A DNA stretch of 64,000 nt from Tricholoma matsutake (GCA_026075535.2 AP026538.1:8432001-8496000); one strand, 5' to 3'; positions 11,302 to 22,494 are shown, counted from the first letter of the stretch. Numbers and translations are program-made. The notes: a model not told the origin generated them from the sequence alone.

Positions 11302-11868
11302 GTGGCCACTCAAGAACATTATCAAGGTCCTGCGGACAAACATCGGGCACCCGCACCCGACTTCAACATTGGTGATTTTGCCTACATCACTGCAGAAAAT
11401 ATCCGCACCACCCATCCCTCCAAGAAACTCTCCAAAAAGAACCATGGTCCTTTTGAAATCATTGCCCACCCGGGTACTCACTCAGTCACCCTGCAGCTCC
11501 CAGACCACATGCAGGCCATCCACCCTGTCTTCCATGTCTCTCAACTAGAGAAACACTCCCTGAACACCATCCCAAATCAGATACAACCTCCACCTCCTCC
11601 CATCACTATCGATGACGAGCTCGAATATGAGATCGCCGAAGTCCTCAACTCCAAGGTCGATGCAAGATTCTCTACCTCGTCCAATGGGAAGGCTACCAGG
11701 GAACTAATAAGGAGACCTCCTGGCTACCTGTTACAGAACTTGACCACACCCAAGAACTCCTTGCAGATTTTCACACCTGCTACCTGCAGAAACCTGGACC
11801 ATTACCCGCTTAAAGTCTATTCATGTTACTTACTCACTCAATCTGAACTCAGAAACAAACTTTATTGA
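11302..11868 (+). pseudogene. gypsy B integrase C-terminal domain and chromodomain
   Basis: 188-codon frame: EHYQGPADKHRAPAPDFNIG, KLSKKNHGPFEIIAHPGTHS, HPVFHVSQLEKHSLNTIPNQ and then EYEIAEVLNSKVDARF, the first half of a chromodomain. About 11665 the frame changes; the second half is readable in another frame (ILYLVQWEGYQG, then SWLPVTELDHTQELLADFH). Chromodomains of such elements bind histone H3K9 methyl marks and steer integration to heterochromatin, which fits the nested setting. Confidence 0.85.
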
Positions 11869-11902
11869 AAAAAAGAATTTCTCTTTGGATCCGACTGGAT
11901 CC

Positions 11903-12955
11903 CTACACTACCTCCACTTCCCCCTCACCGTCTTCATCACCCTCTCCCCCAACTTTGCCCTCTTCTCTGCCCTCATCCTTCTCTCCACCCTCCTCATCTC
12001 CACTCTCACTCTCCTCCCCATCATCCACCTGCCTTTTCTCCAGATATCTCTGGAAGGCCACCCAGTCATCTCCAGACTTGCAGATCCCATGTCTTTCCCA
12101 CTGGGATTCTTGTACCGCTTGCTCCACTTCCTCCTCGTCCTCATCACTCTCCTCCCTGATGCTTTCATCCTCCTCCCACTCTGGGTCCATTGCATCCCGG
12201 ACCTCCTCCATTGACTCCTGCACCGCTGTTGCCACCTCACCAAAACCCTTCCTCACTACTTTCACCAGCTGCCACAGCAGCTCTGCCACCTCCCTGCTGT
12301 TCTCCGCCATTCCTGTTGTCCCCATCATTTTTGCTGCAGGGGCCTCCTGCCCCTCCCACACTACCTCCTCACACTTATGCTTGATGTGCATGCAGTTATC
12401 GCACACGCGCCCCTTCGTGCCCATCTTGAAGCAAGCAATTTTTTGATACTTGCATCTAGGCCATTGTCAGTAAAGAATACAGGAAAAGAAGATAACGACG
12501 CACCTTTTGCAGGGCAAAGCTGCCTGCACCCGCACCAGACCCTCTGACTCCTCTGACCCCACTCACGCCCTCGATTTGGTGACTTTCTTTTTCTTCGGGG
12601 ACTTACTCCCCTCAGCCTCGCCCTCCAAACCCATGGCCGCAGCTGCCTGCTTCTTGTCCACTCGTCGTGCAGCCGCTGCCTCTTTTTTCTGCGCCTCTGC
12701 CTGGCATGCCTCCTCAGCCTTTGCAGCCTCCTCTGCTGCCTTTTGCGCCTCCTGCGCCTGGCATTCCTCCTCCCTTGCCGCTTCCTCCAACTCCTTCATC
12801 TCCTTTTCCATCTGCTCCTCAGTGCCTGCTCCCTCTGTTCGTGTTGGGCCTTCATTGTGGCCATTTTGATCTGCGCAGAGACTGCTGGGGGGGACATTTC
12901 TGATAGGTGATGGGAGTAGGAAACAATGTGAAAATTTTTCAACTAATTGCCGCAT
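11903..12955 (-). pseudogene. Antisense spliced gene for a Zn2Cys6-like coiled-coil protein in gypsy B
   Basis: Between the end of pol and the 3' LTR, the minus strand codes for a two-exon protein. Exon 1 (12955-12504) has an Ala/Glu/Lys coiled coil (EAQKAAEEAAKAEEACQAEA), a basic stretch SPKKKK, and ends PCKR. A 48 nt intron (12456-12503: donor GTGCGT, CTGAC branch point, acceptor TAG) joins it in frame to exon 2. The junction reads CKRCKYQKIACFKMGTKG, then RVCDNCMHIKHKC. This is C-x2-C-x6-C twice with nine residues between, the spacing of fungal Zn2Cys6 clusters. The rest is acidic. One stop (TGA, 12563-12565), likely CGA to TGA, breaks exon 1; its 5' part is frame-shifted relative to the copy at 60896-61149. 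Function unknown. Confidence 0.72.
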
Positions 12956-13018
12956 TCAGAAATTCAACCAACTTCCTCATTCAGACTCAAACCCTCACGT
13001 GCCTCGTAGGCTCAGCAC

Positions 13019-13032
13019 TAAGGGGGAAATAC
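13019..13032 (+). other. Polypurine tract of gypsy B
   Basis: TAAGGGGGAAATAC lies immediately 5' of the 3' LTR, where plus-strand DNA synthesis is primed. The same tract precedes the LTR at 61150. Confidence 0.7.
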
Positions 13033-13756
13033 TGTCAAGAACCATTCCTCGCCTGATCGGAACCCGCATCCATCTGACCCTTTCCCACATGTTGAACCTG
13101 ACATTTGTCTATGCCTCCCGATTTCGTTCCTGGCCACCTTGCACTGCCCACACTGCTGTGCACCAGGCTGCCTTGTACAGCACCCATGGCTGCCTTCCCA
13201 AGGCCACCATCTCTATTGCAAATTCGACTATAGATTCCTGTGCAGCTCCCGCTAGGTAATTTATCTACGCAGTTGAGATACTGCCGCAGTTGAGACACTG
13301 CCGCAGTCTTTGTTCCTGTTCTGCATTATTCTGGACTACAGTATTTAAGCTTAGTTAGTTTTGCCTTGTATTCCTCAGTTCATATATCGACATAGACTTG
13401 ACTTTTATCCTGCCAATCTAAACCTCCTTCTACTCCAACCTCAGTTCTCTAAGAGTCTGAACTCCATTTTACTTGACCTCTAGTCTCCCTCTGAAGTTCT
13501 AATCTCACCTGAACTTAACCTAAGTCCCTCCGTACTCCTCCCCGCATTTACCCACACTTCCCTGCTCCTACCTCCAAACCTTCGACTTGAAATTAGGACA
13601 CCAGACAAGGTGAAGGGCGCAGCTTATTACAAGCTGAAGCCAAGTCCTTTCTGTTTCCCCTCCCGCAGAATCTGCATTGACCTGACAAACTCCTGCTATT
13701 ATCACCTGCAGTGTCCGATCGGATTCCGATGTGTCCTCTAGGATCAGTTCTTAACA
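13033..13756 (+). repeat. 3' LTR of gypsy B
   Basis: 724 bp. It is longer than the 5' LTR chiefly because a 17 bp piece (near GTTGAGAYACTGCCGCA, 13271-13305) is duplicated. It ends TTCTTAACA next to the duplicated GCCTA. Confidence 0.9.
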
Positions 13757-13761
13757 GCCTA

Positions 13762-14369
13762 CTGGAACAGGACCTTGACAGCCATCACTCACAATGGGCA
13801 ATGGAAGCCAAGAAGCCCAAAACTGTGAACAACACTCTGACTGCTGCCTCTGTAACAGTGACCTCCACTAGTAACACTTACAACTCCCCACCCCTCCCCT
13901 GCCTCACAGATGATGAGAAAGCCTTGCTCTCCTTGCACCTCAGGTGTTTCAAGTGCCACACTTTCTATGCCAGCCTCAAACTGCAAAGTGGTTCAGTGCA
14001 TCTTATAGGCATGCAAGAACATCACTCTGGAGCATGCCGCCAAGGCTACAGGTGGCTTGGGAGAAGAAGCAAACCACTGCACACGTCGCAGCAGTCTTTG
14101 AAGAAAGCGATGAAGAAGATGACTTTGATGATGACTGTGTAGAAGGTGAAGGTGATGGGTACATGCCCCACCCCTTTTCCTTCCCTGAGCACCTTCAATG
14201 GACTTGCTGTATCAATACCCCTTTCACCTGTGCCCCCACTCCCATCTCCATGCTTATTGACCATGGCTCTTTGCCAGTTTTGATTTCCAGTGAACTTGTC
14301 AAAATCTTGGGCCTCATTCCAAAACTGCTATTCAAACTGCTTTCAGTATCTGGTGCATTCACAAAATAA
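13762..14369 (+). pseudogene. gypsy A gag C-terminus and protease
   Basis: Resumes gypsy A after gypsy B. LEQDLDSHHSQWAMEAKKPK is followed by a cysteine-containing linker (LLSLHLRCFKCHTFYASLKL) that resembles the reduced zinc-binding motif of this lineage. Then, in another frame, comes a protease remnant, TPISMLIDHGSLPVLISSEL, where the active-site DSG reads DHG. The frame ends at 14367-14369. Confidence 0.7.
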
Positions 14370-14402
14370 AAGAGAAATCCAGACTCTAATTTGATACTAT
14401 CA

Positions 14403-15078
14403 CAATACTGTAGACTACATGTTCAATCAAATTGACATGACAAACTCATTCTTCCAAACCCTTGTACACCCTGACCACATTAAGTACACCATGACCTTGA
14501 CCCCATTTGGCCTCTGAGAGTGGGTGGTAATGCCAATGGAAATGAGAAATTCACTGGCAACACACCAGTGGTGGATTACACTCGCCCTTAAAGACCTCAT
14601 TGGTAAAATCTGCCATGTATATCTCGACAATATCCTCATTTGGTCCTCATCAGTAGAGGAGCACAAGAAGAATGTGGAAGTGGTCTTAGAAGCATTTAAA
14701 GTTGCTAATCTCTACTGCTCATCAAAGGAGTCAATGCTATTCTCCACCAAAATTGACTTCTTAGGCCACCACATCTCTGCTTGGGGAATCGAGGCTGACT
14801 CCTCCAAGGTATTGTGCATACTGAATTGGCTAGTGCCCACCACTGCAAAACATGTCAGGCAATTCTTAGGACTGGTGCAATACATCAGTGCATTCCTACC
14901 ATCACTCACAGAACACACAATGATTCTTACTCCACTCACCAGAAAAGAATGCAACACCACTTTTCCAACCTGGACCAGTACACACCAATATGCTTTTGAT
15001 GCTATCAAACATTTAGTGGTTAGCAGAAACTGTCTAACAATGATTGATCATGAAAACCCAGGCAAATTAAAATTGTAA
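14403..15078 (+). pseudogene. gypsy A reverse transcriptase (5' part missing)
   Basis: IDMTNSFFQTLVHPDHIKYT, TLTPFGL, EWVVMPMEMRNSLATHQ and then ICHVYLDNILIWSSSVEEHK (YLDD appears as YLDN). DFLGHHISAWGIEADSSKVL and VRQFLGLVQYISAFLP follow. About 150 codons of the palm and fingers that should precede are absent, so an internal deletion joined protease to RT near 14370-14400. Several stops are present. Confidence 0.8.
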
Positions 15079-15116
15079 CATGCAATGCCAGCAAGTGATG
15101 GACAGGCACAATACTT

Positions 15117-15503
15117 ATGTTTGGACCCACATGGGAAATGGCATGTCCAGTCACTTTTGAAAGCCGCCAACTCAACAACACTGAGTGGAATTACCCTGTA
15201 CATGAACAAGAAATGCTGCGACTACACAAATGGTGGGTGGACCTGCTGTGTACACACATCCAGATATATACCGACCACAAGACTTTGCAAAATTTTGATT
15301 TTCAGAAAGACCTCTCACAACATCAAGCTCAATGGATGGAATACTTGTCACAGTATGAGTATACCATCACATACATCAATGGGGACAAAAACAAGTGGCA
15401 GATGCATTGTCATGGCTACTGGACACCTCAGACAATCAATTGCCACTTTCCATATCTTCCATCTTCACCATCAATTCTGACCCCAAATTACTCAGACATA
15501 TAA
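15117..15503 (+). pseudogene. gypsy A RNase H
   Basis: TWEMACPVTFESRQLNNTEW, NYPVHEQEMLRLHKWWVDLL, IQIYTDHKTLQNFDFQKDLS, QHQAQWMEYLSQYEYTITYI. This is the standard order for the Ty3 RNase H domain. The last motif (ADALSWLLD) is in the next frame at about 15398, so a shift lies near 15395. Confidence 0.82.
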
Positions 15504-15955
15504 AGGCTGGCTACCATCATGACACCTGGTGTGCAAGCATTCTCAATAACTTCAAATGTGGTGTCATCAATAACAAACTACATATCTCTTTGCAAAATGG
15601 ACTACTTTTCATCGGATCAAGACTGATTATACCAAAATACAAAAACCTACAAGAGCATCTGTACCAACTCACACATGACAATCTTGGCCACATTGGTGCA
15701 GACAAGTCTTTATGCCATGCTGAGAGAAGACTTCTACTGGCCCCACATGTGAAAGAACCTGCTGAACAGATACATCCCCTCATGTGCTGACTACCAGCGA
15801 AACAAGTCCCTCACAACCAAACTGGCAGGACCATTGCACCCCCTCCCCATTCATTTTGAATCTGTCACTATAGACTTTGTTCCTTACCACTGGACAATGG
15901 ATTCAACACTATTGTCACGATGACAGACCACTTAGGTGCCAACATCCAGATAATC
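15395..15955 (+). pseudogene. gypsy A integrase, first third
   Basis: After ADALSWLLD, the HHCC region is readable (HLYQLTHDNLGHIGADKSL, then in another frame the CADYQRNKSLTTKLAG string). The start of the catalytic core follows (FESVTIDFV, then in a shifted frame NTIVTMTDHLGANIQII). Reading stops at 15955, where the tandem unit T begins, and resumes at 21944. Confidence 0.8.
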
Positions 15956-16719
15956 AATAAGTAAAGGAGGATGGTCAGGTGACAGGCCACTTTTGGGGTC
16001 GTGAGAGTTTTTTGGCAGACTGGGAATTTCTGTTTTCTGTGGGAGTTTTTTGGGGGATGGGAATCTCGAGGTTGTGGGAACTTTCCACTGTATTATCTCA
16101 GCATCATTGCCTTTCCACACTCTTTGCCATAGTCTGTAGCTGTCTACTCTATCTCTTTTTCTTGGGCTCTTTTCCAGTGGGGGTGCTGTAGCATTCTTGG
16201 GGTAATCAGTAGTTCAAGGTGAAGCTCTGTGAAGTCCTACCTCCCTGGCTTCTCTTTTTTCAACAAAAGGAGTGTCTGCTGTGTGAGTTTTTTGGGAGAT
16301 GGGAATTGGCATTTTCGTGGGTGTTTTTGTGTATATTGGTCAGCATGACAAACTGTGCTCCCTTACTGTATGGACTGTGGAAATGCTGAGTAGGCTGAAC
16401 AACCCACTCCTCTGGCTGAATTGATCTATGTAACACTAACCAACAACCAAAAAATGTCCTTGGACTCTGAGAGAGTAGTGAGAAAGGCAAAAATGTAAAC
16501 TGTGAGTAGTGAAATGGAACATTGGTGTACTGTGAAAAGCTGACTAAGCGAACCTTGCCAGCTGAACAAAATGCAAAAACTTGATCATGACTTTGGCACA
16601 TGATCTACATAACATGAATTAGACATGTCACTGTATTAGTTAGTAACAATAAAATGGGTTACAATTTGAGCTACAGCAAGCAGCAATAAAGAAAGAACTA
16701 CAAGTAAATAGCTAAGGAA

Positions 16720-17930
16720 AGAAGTGAGCTTCGAAATCAAGCAAAGATGTAAAACAAAAGTTGAAATGAATTCATTACAAAGTCAAGTCAATTTGAAATT
16801 AAATTCATTGTAAACTAAAAGTCATTACATTCACGAGAAAGTCAAGTTCATAAGAAATGAGTTCATTACAAAGTCAAGTCAATGTGAAATTAAATTCATT
16901 ACTGTCAACTAAAGGAACTGCAAGTAATCAGCCACGAAAGAAGTGAGCTTCAAAATAAAGCAAGAAGCTGTGAACGAAAAGTTGAATTGAGTTCATTACA
17001 AAGTCAAGTCAATTTGAAATTAAATTCATTGTCAATTATCAGTCATTATGTTCACGAGCAAGTCCAGTTCATAAGATATGAGTTCATTATAAAGTCAAGT
17101 CAATATTAAATTCATTATGGAGCAATGTCAGTTAAAGTCATTATGTTCACAAGAAAGTCAACTTGATAAGAAATCAGTGAATAAATTACAATCAAACTCC
17201 ATAAAAAGTAAATTCTTTTTACAACTGAATTAAAATGTAATGTCACTAACAATTACAAATGAGTTCATTACAAGTAGTAATTAGTGAGGGGGGAGGGGGA
17301 GAGTAAGGCAAACAGTGAGAGCGGAGGTGAGGGTGATGGGTAGAGTGAGAGGGGGTAAATTCATTGTAAACTAAAAGTCATTACATTCACGAGAAAGTCA
17401 AGTTCATAAGAAATGAGTTCATTACAAAGTCAAGTCAATGTGAAATTAAATTCATTACTGTCAACTAAAGGAACTGCAAGTAATCAGCCACAAAAAAAGT
17501 GAGCTTCAAAATAAAGCAAGAAGCTGTTGAAATGAGTTCATTACAAAGTCAAGTCAATTTCAAATGAAATTCATTGTCAATTAAAACATCCATTAAGAAA
17601 GTCAGGTTCATAACAAATGGAGTTCATTACAAACTCAAGTCAGTTGAAATTAAATTCATTACAGAGTGATGTCAGATAAAGGCTGAGTTCATTACAAAGT
17701 CAAGTCAGTTGAAATTGAATTCATTATGGAGCAATGTCAGGTAAAGTCATTATATTCACAAGAAACTCAACTTGATAACAAATGAGTGAGTAAATTACAA
17801 TCACTATAAAAAAGTAAATTCTTTTTACAAGTGAATTAAAATGTAAAGTCACTAACAATTAGAAATGAGTTCATTACAAGTAGTAATTATATTATTAACT
17901 CAAGTCAGTAAAAAATAAATTGATTATGAG
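16720..17930 (+). repeat. Degenerate tandem repeat, GAGTTCATTACAAAGTCAAG type
   Basis: At least ten imperfect copies of a unit of roughly 50-60 bp built from GAGTTCATTACAAAGTCAAG, TCAGTTGAAATTAAATTCAT and variants with AGAGCAATGTCAG. A longer block (about 16800-16970) is repeated almost verbatim at 17360-17525. There is a strong strand bias, with few C on the plus strand. Confidence 0.85.
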
Positions 17931-17999
17931 AATAGTCAGTAAGAGTAATTGTGTACCTGTAGTAGGATTAAGCATTGAGTCATGTACATGCAACCTGGC

Positions 18000-18600
18000 A
18001 GTACTATTACATTAATGTATATAGAAAATATAGATGGGGTGAAGAGGAGGGGGGGATGATGTGATAGGGATGATGTGATGGGACATGGAGAGGGGGGGAT
18101 GGGGTCAAGAGGAAAGGGGGGGAATGAGCAGATAGGGATGGGGTGATGGGGATGGGGTGATGGGGTGATGGACATGGAGTGTTGAGGAGGGGGGGATGGG
18201 AATGGGGAGAGTAGTAAGAGAGCAACAGCCCCCCCCCATGTTGACTTGGGGCCAAAGGTCCCAAGTCAACTGAAGAATTGTCAACCCATATTGGATTCAA
18301 CATTGCATAATGTATGCAGGACTTCACTTTGACCCAAAGTCAACATAAAAATTGTGTACCTGTAGTAGGATCAAGCATTGAGTCATATACACATGACCTG
18401 GCCCATCTGGAGTCAGGCTGAGCAAGCAATGCAAACAAATTCCATGACAAAGATGCAGAGGGGGAGGGGGGAGTTGATGGAGCTGTGGTGATGGGGAGAG
18501 GGGGATGGACTGAAGAGGAGGGGGGGGATGAGGACATGGGGAGGACTGATGGGGATGGGGTGAAGCAGAGGGGGGGGGATGAGGAGATACAACAAACCCC
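18000..18600 (+). repeat. G-rich minisatellite blocks and palindromic spacers in unit 1
   Basis: Runs of GGGGATGGGGTGATGGGGA type at 18030-18210 and 18460-18580 alternate with a conserved block GTGTACCTGTAGTAGGATTA, AGCATTGAGTCATGTACA. A palindrome also recurs, TTGACTTGGGGCCAAAGGTC-CCAAGTCAA (18240-18271), able to form a hairpin. Open frames on the minus strand here are Pro/Ser/His low-complexity shadows. Confidence 0.8.
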
Positions 18601-19439
18601 CCACATTGACTTTGTGCCAAAGGTCCAAAGTCAACTGAAGAATTGTGAACCTGTAGTAGGATTAAGCATTGAGTCAGAAGATACAACAAACCCCCCACAT
18701 TGACTTTGGGCCAAAGGTCCAAAGTCAACTGACAAATTGTGAACCTGTAGTAGGATTAAGCATTGAGTCATGTACACGTGAGCTGGCCCATGCCACAGTC
18801 AGCCTGAATGAAGAAAATGTATATAAAAACTTAATGCGTGCCGGAGGCACATTCCTAAACTTGTCCATAATAAAGGGAGGATGGTCATGTGACAGGCCAT
18901 ATTTGGGGTTGTGCGACTTTTTTGGCAGACTGGGAATTTCTGCTTTCCATGGGAGCTTTTTGGGTGGATGGGAATTTTGTCATATATATTGGTCAGCATG
19001 ACAAACTGTGCTCCCTTACTGTATGGACTGTGAAAATGCTGAGGGGGCTGAACAACCCACTGCTCTGACTTTATTGATGTATGTAACACTGTAACTACTA
19101 ACCAACAACAAAAAAATCTGCTTTGACTCTGAGAGAGTAGTGAGAAAGTAAAAAATGGTACATTGCTGTACTGTGAAAATGCTGACTAAGCGAACCCCGC
19201 CAGCTGAACAAAATGCAAAAACCTGATCATGACTCCGGTACATGATCTATCTAAACTGATTTAGACATGTCACTGTATTAGTCAGTAATAAGTTCATCAA
19301 TAAAATGTGGTTATAATTTGAGCTGCAGTAAGCAACCAACTAAGAAAGTGAGCTTTGAAAGCAAGAAAGGAAACTGCAAGTAAACAACCAAGAAAAGAAG
19401 TGAGCTTCGAAATAAACCAAGAAAGCTGTAAGAACCAAC

Positions 19440-20430
19440 TAAGAAAAGTTGAAATGAGTTCATTACAAAGTCAAGTCATTTGAAATTTAAAGTCATTACT
19501 GAGCAATGTCAACCAAAAGTCAGGTTCATAAGAAATGAGTTCATTACAATACAAAGTCAAGTCAGTTGAAATCAAATTCATTACAGAGCAATGTCAGGTA
19601 AGTTCATGAGAAGAAATGAGTTTATTACAGTTGAAATTGAATTCATTATGGAGCAATGTAAAGTAAAGTCATTACATTCATGAGAAAGTCAACTTCATAT
19701 GAAATGAGTGAGTAAAGTCCATAAAAAGTGAATTCTTTATGAAAACAGTGAGAAATGAGTTTATCACCATTACAAGTAGTAATTAAATTATTAACAACTC
19801 AAGTCAGTAAAAAATAAATTGATCATGAGAATAGTCAGTAAGAGTAATTTTGTACCTGTAGTAGGATTAAGCATTGAGTCAGGTGCATGCAAGCTGGCCT
19901 ATCCAGAGTCAGGCTGAGTGAGCAACATGAGCGAATCCCATGACAAAGAAGAGGAGGGAGAGGGGGGAGTTGATGGGAATGGGGCGATGGGGAGGAAATG
20001 AGTTCATTACAAAGTCAAGTCATTTGAAATTAAAGTCATTACTCAATGTCAACTCAAAGTCATTAGGTTCATGAGAAAGTCAGGTTGTTCATTACAAAGT
20101 CAAGTCAGTTGAAATTAAATTCATTACAGAGCAATGTCAGATAAAGTCATTGGGTTCACGAGAAGAAATGAGTTTATTACAAAGTCAAGTCGGTTGAAAT
20201 TGAATTCATTATGGAGCAAAAGTCATTACATTATGTTCACAAGAAAGTCAACTTCATAAGAAATGAGTGAGTAAATTACAATCAAAGTCCATAAAAAGTA
20301 AATTCTTTACAAAAACAGTGAGAAATGAGTTTATCACCATTACAAGTGAATTAAAATGTAAAGTCACTAACAATTAGAAATGAGGTCATTACAAGTAGTA
20401 ATTAAATTATTAACTCAAGTCAGTAAAAAA
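19440..20430 (+). repeat. Degenerate tandem repeat in unit 2
   Basis: Same family as 16720-17930 (GAGTTCATTACAAAGTCAAG, TTGAAATTAAATTCATTAC), interrupted at 19850-19990 by one copy of the GTACCTGTAGTAGGATTAAG block. Confidence 0.85.
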
Positions 20431-20459
20431 TAAATTGATTATGAGAATAGTCAGTAAGA

Positions 20460-21870
20460 GTAATTGTGTACCTGTAGTAGGATTAAGCATTGAGTCATGT
20501 ATATGTGAGCTGACCCATCCAGAGTCAGGCTGAGTGAGCAATGTGAGTGAGTGCCATGTCAAAGATGAGGAGGGAGAGGGGGAGTTGATGGGGAGGGGGA
20601 GGGGGAGGGGGAGGGGGAAGTTGATGGGGATGGGGACATGGGGATGGGGTAGTAGGGATGATGACATGGGGAGGAGCAGATGGGGACATGGGGACATGGG
20701 GTGATGGGGATGGGACATGTGGAGGGGGTGATGGGGTGATGGGGAGGGGGTACAGGGTAGGGGTTGACAGAGTGATGGGGATGCAGTGATGGGGAGGGTT
20801 GGATGGGGACATAGGGATGGGGAGAGTAGTAAGGGAGCAACAGCCCCCCAACATTGATTTGGGGCCAAAGGTCCCAAGTCAACTGAAGAACTGTGTGACT
20901 GTAGTAGAATTAAACACTATGCAGAGTAGTGAGAATATATATATATATATTGGATTCAACATTGTGTAATGTATGCAGGACTTCACTTTGACCCAAAGTC
21001 AACATAAAAATTGTGTACCTATAGTAGGATTAAGCATTGAGTCATGTACAAGCAAGCTGGCAGTACGATTAGATTACAACCCCTCTACATTGACTTGGGG
21101 CCAAAGGTCCCAAGTCAACTGAAAAATTGTGAACCCATATTGCATTCAACATTGTGTAATGTATGCAGGACTTCACTTTGACCCAAAGTCAACATAAAAA
21201 TTGTGTACCTGTAGTAGGATTAAGCATTGAGTCATGTACATGCGAGCTGGCAGTACTATTAGATCACAACCCCTCTACATTGACTTGGGGCTGAAGGTCC
21301 CAAGTCAACTGAAGAATTGTGAACCCATATTGGATTCAACATTGTATAATGTATGCAGGACTTCACTTTGACCCAAAGTCAACAGAAAAATTGTGTACCT
21401 GTAGTAGAATCAAGCATTAAGTCATGTACAAGCGAGCTGGCCCATCTGGAGTCAGGCTGAGCAAGCAACGCGAACAAATGCCATGACAAAGATGCAGAGG
21501 GGGAGGGGGGAGTTGATGGGGCTGGGGTGATGGGGAGAGGGGGGGAGGTGGTGAAGAAGAGGGGGGGATGAGGAGATGGGGATGGGGATGGGGACATGGG
21601 ATGGGGTGAAGAGGAGAGGGGGGTGACAAAGGTCCCAAGTCAACTGAAGAACTGTGTGACTGTAGTAGAATTAAACACTATGCAGAGTAGTGAGAGAGCA
21701 ACAACCCCCCTACATTGACTTGGGGCTGAAGGTCCCAAGTCAACTGAAGAATTGTGAACCTGTATTGGATTCAACATTGTGTAATGTATGCAGGACTTCA
21801 CTTTGACCCAAAGTCAACACAAAAATTGTGTACCTTTAAGCATTGAGTCATGTACAAGCGAGCTGGCAGT
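20460..21870 (+). repeat. Higher-order repeat of palindrome and TGTACCTGTAGTAGG blocks in unit 2
   Basis: A block of about 195-200 bp recurs at about 20995, 21190 and 21385 and again in part near 21780: CTTCACTTTGACCCAAAGTC, AACATAAAAATTGTGTACCT, GTAGTAGGATTAAGCATTGA, then the TTGACTTGGGGCC palindrome. G-rich minisatellites (20570-20830, 21490-21620) separate groups of copies. Confidence 0.8.
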
Positions 21871-21943
21871 ACTATTAGATTAATGTATATAGAAAATATA
21901 TATAACAACTTAATGCGTGCTGGAGGCACATTCCTAAACTTGT

Positions 21944-22105
21944 TCCCTGCAAATCAACAATGATGGCAGAAGAGTTCGCCATCATTTTCTTTGATTGATG
22001 GTACTGCAAGAACAGTTGTCCCCAGGAGATTGTAATGGACCATGACAAACTTTTCATGTCAAGATTTTGGAAGGCAGTGATGAAACTCATGGGTATCAAT
22101 GAGGT
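21944..22105 (+). pseudogene. gypsy A integrase core, middle third
   Basis: PCKSTMMAEEFAIIFFD, stop, WYCKNSCPQEIVMDHDKLFM, SRFWKAVMKLMGIN. This continues the core after unit T; MDHDKLF corresponds to the second catalytic acid region (family SDRDKLF). It is cut by element F at 22106. Confidence 0.85.
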
Positions 22106-22410
22106 CTTTACACTCCCCCCCATATTCCTATAGGAATCCGATGATTCCGATGATTCTGATCAGAATCCGACCATATTCCAATGTCATTTTCACCAGCCAA
22201 ATTGACATGAAATGGCAGGTTCAGTCCTAGTCCAGTCCGATGCAGTCCGATCAGAATCCAATCAGACCATTGGAATTTCCTAGGAATTTCTGACCATAGG
22301 AATCACATAGGAATATTCCGAGGTTATGCAGAGACATCAGACAACATAGGATTCCGATAGGAATGATAGCAGCATTGCTTAGTAATAGTAGAAAAAGTAG
22401 AAACACATGA

Positions 22411-22482
22411 CAGAATTGAACCCCAGAGCTCTAATATGATTACATAAACTTACAGTAACAACAAGACCACTATACTAACCGG
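22411..22482 (-). ncRNA. tRNA-like sequence with A and B boxes (SINE head or decayed tRNA)
   Basis: Minus strand reads GGTTAGTATAGTGGTC, a good Pol III A box, and 40-odd bases later GGGTTCAATTC, a good B box. The pattern resembles tRNA-Asp-like promoters. The arms do not fold into a clear cloverleaf by eye, so a tRNA-derived SINE head is more likely than a working tRNA. Confidence 0.5.
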
Positions 22483-22494
22483 TCATTGCAGGTA

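Larger units (their letters stand above)
5307..13756 (+). mobile_element. gypsy B: full-length chromoviral Ty3 element
   Basis: Complete LTR retrotransposon of 8.45 kb inserted in gypsy A gag. LTRs 5307-6014 and 13033-13756 (TGTCAAGAACC...TTCTTAACA) and a perfect TSD GCCTA (5302-5306, 13757-13761). Order: gag, protease, RT, RNase H, integrase (with a solo LTR inside), chromodomain, then an antisense gene and a purine tract before the 3' LTR. Gag is intact over 361 codons; pol has several frame breaks and mutated catalytic residues. Two more integrations of the family are in the window (10095-10799 and 60794-61846). Confidence 0.93.
15956..21943 (+). mobile_element. Tandem pair of 3 kb non-coding repeat units (unit T)
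   Basis: A 5988 bp insert in gypsy A integrase. Unit 1 (15956-18864) and unit 2 (18867-21943) each start with ATAAGTAAAGG/ATAATAAAGGG then AGGATGGTCA, and end GGAGGCACATTCCTAAACTTGT. The ends form an imperfect inverted repeat (ATAAGTAAAGGA against ACAAGTTTAGGA). Both units share a head with TTTTTTGGCAGACTGGGAAT and GGTCAGCATGACAAACTGTG, then an AT-rich body of degenerate repeats, then G-rich minisatellites. No convincing coding sequence: open frames on either strand are low-complexity. The integrase sequence is continuous across it, with at most a 2-3 bp duplication (TC). Confidence 0.75.

Noticed and set aside
11865..12446. Plus-strand Ser/Pro-rich frame of 193 codons after the chromodomain
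   Set aside because: It is the shadow of the acidic minus-strand zinc-cluster gene (Asp/Glu codons read in reverse).
16720..20430. CRISPR-like array in the GAGTTCATTACAAAG repeats
   Set aside because: Repeats are degenerate, spacers are not of uniform length, there are no cas genes, and the genome is eukaryotic.
17936..21650. Ser/Pro/His-rich minus-strand frames of 60-155 codons
   Set aside because: They are readings of the G-rich minisatellite and differ in frame between repeat copies.
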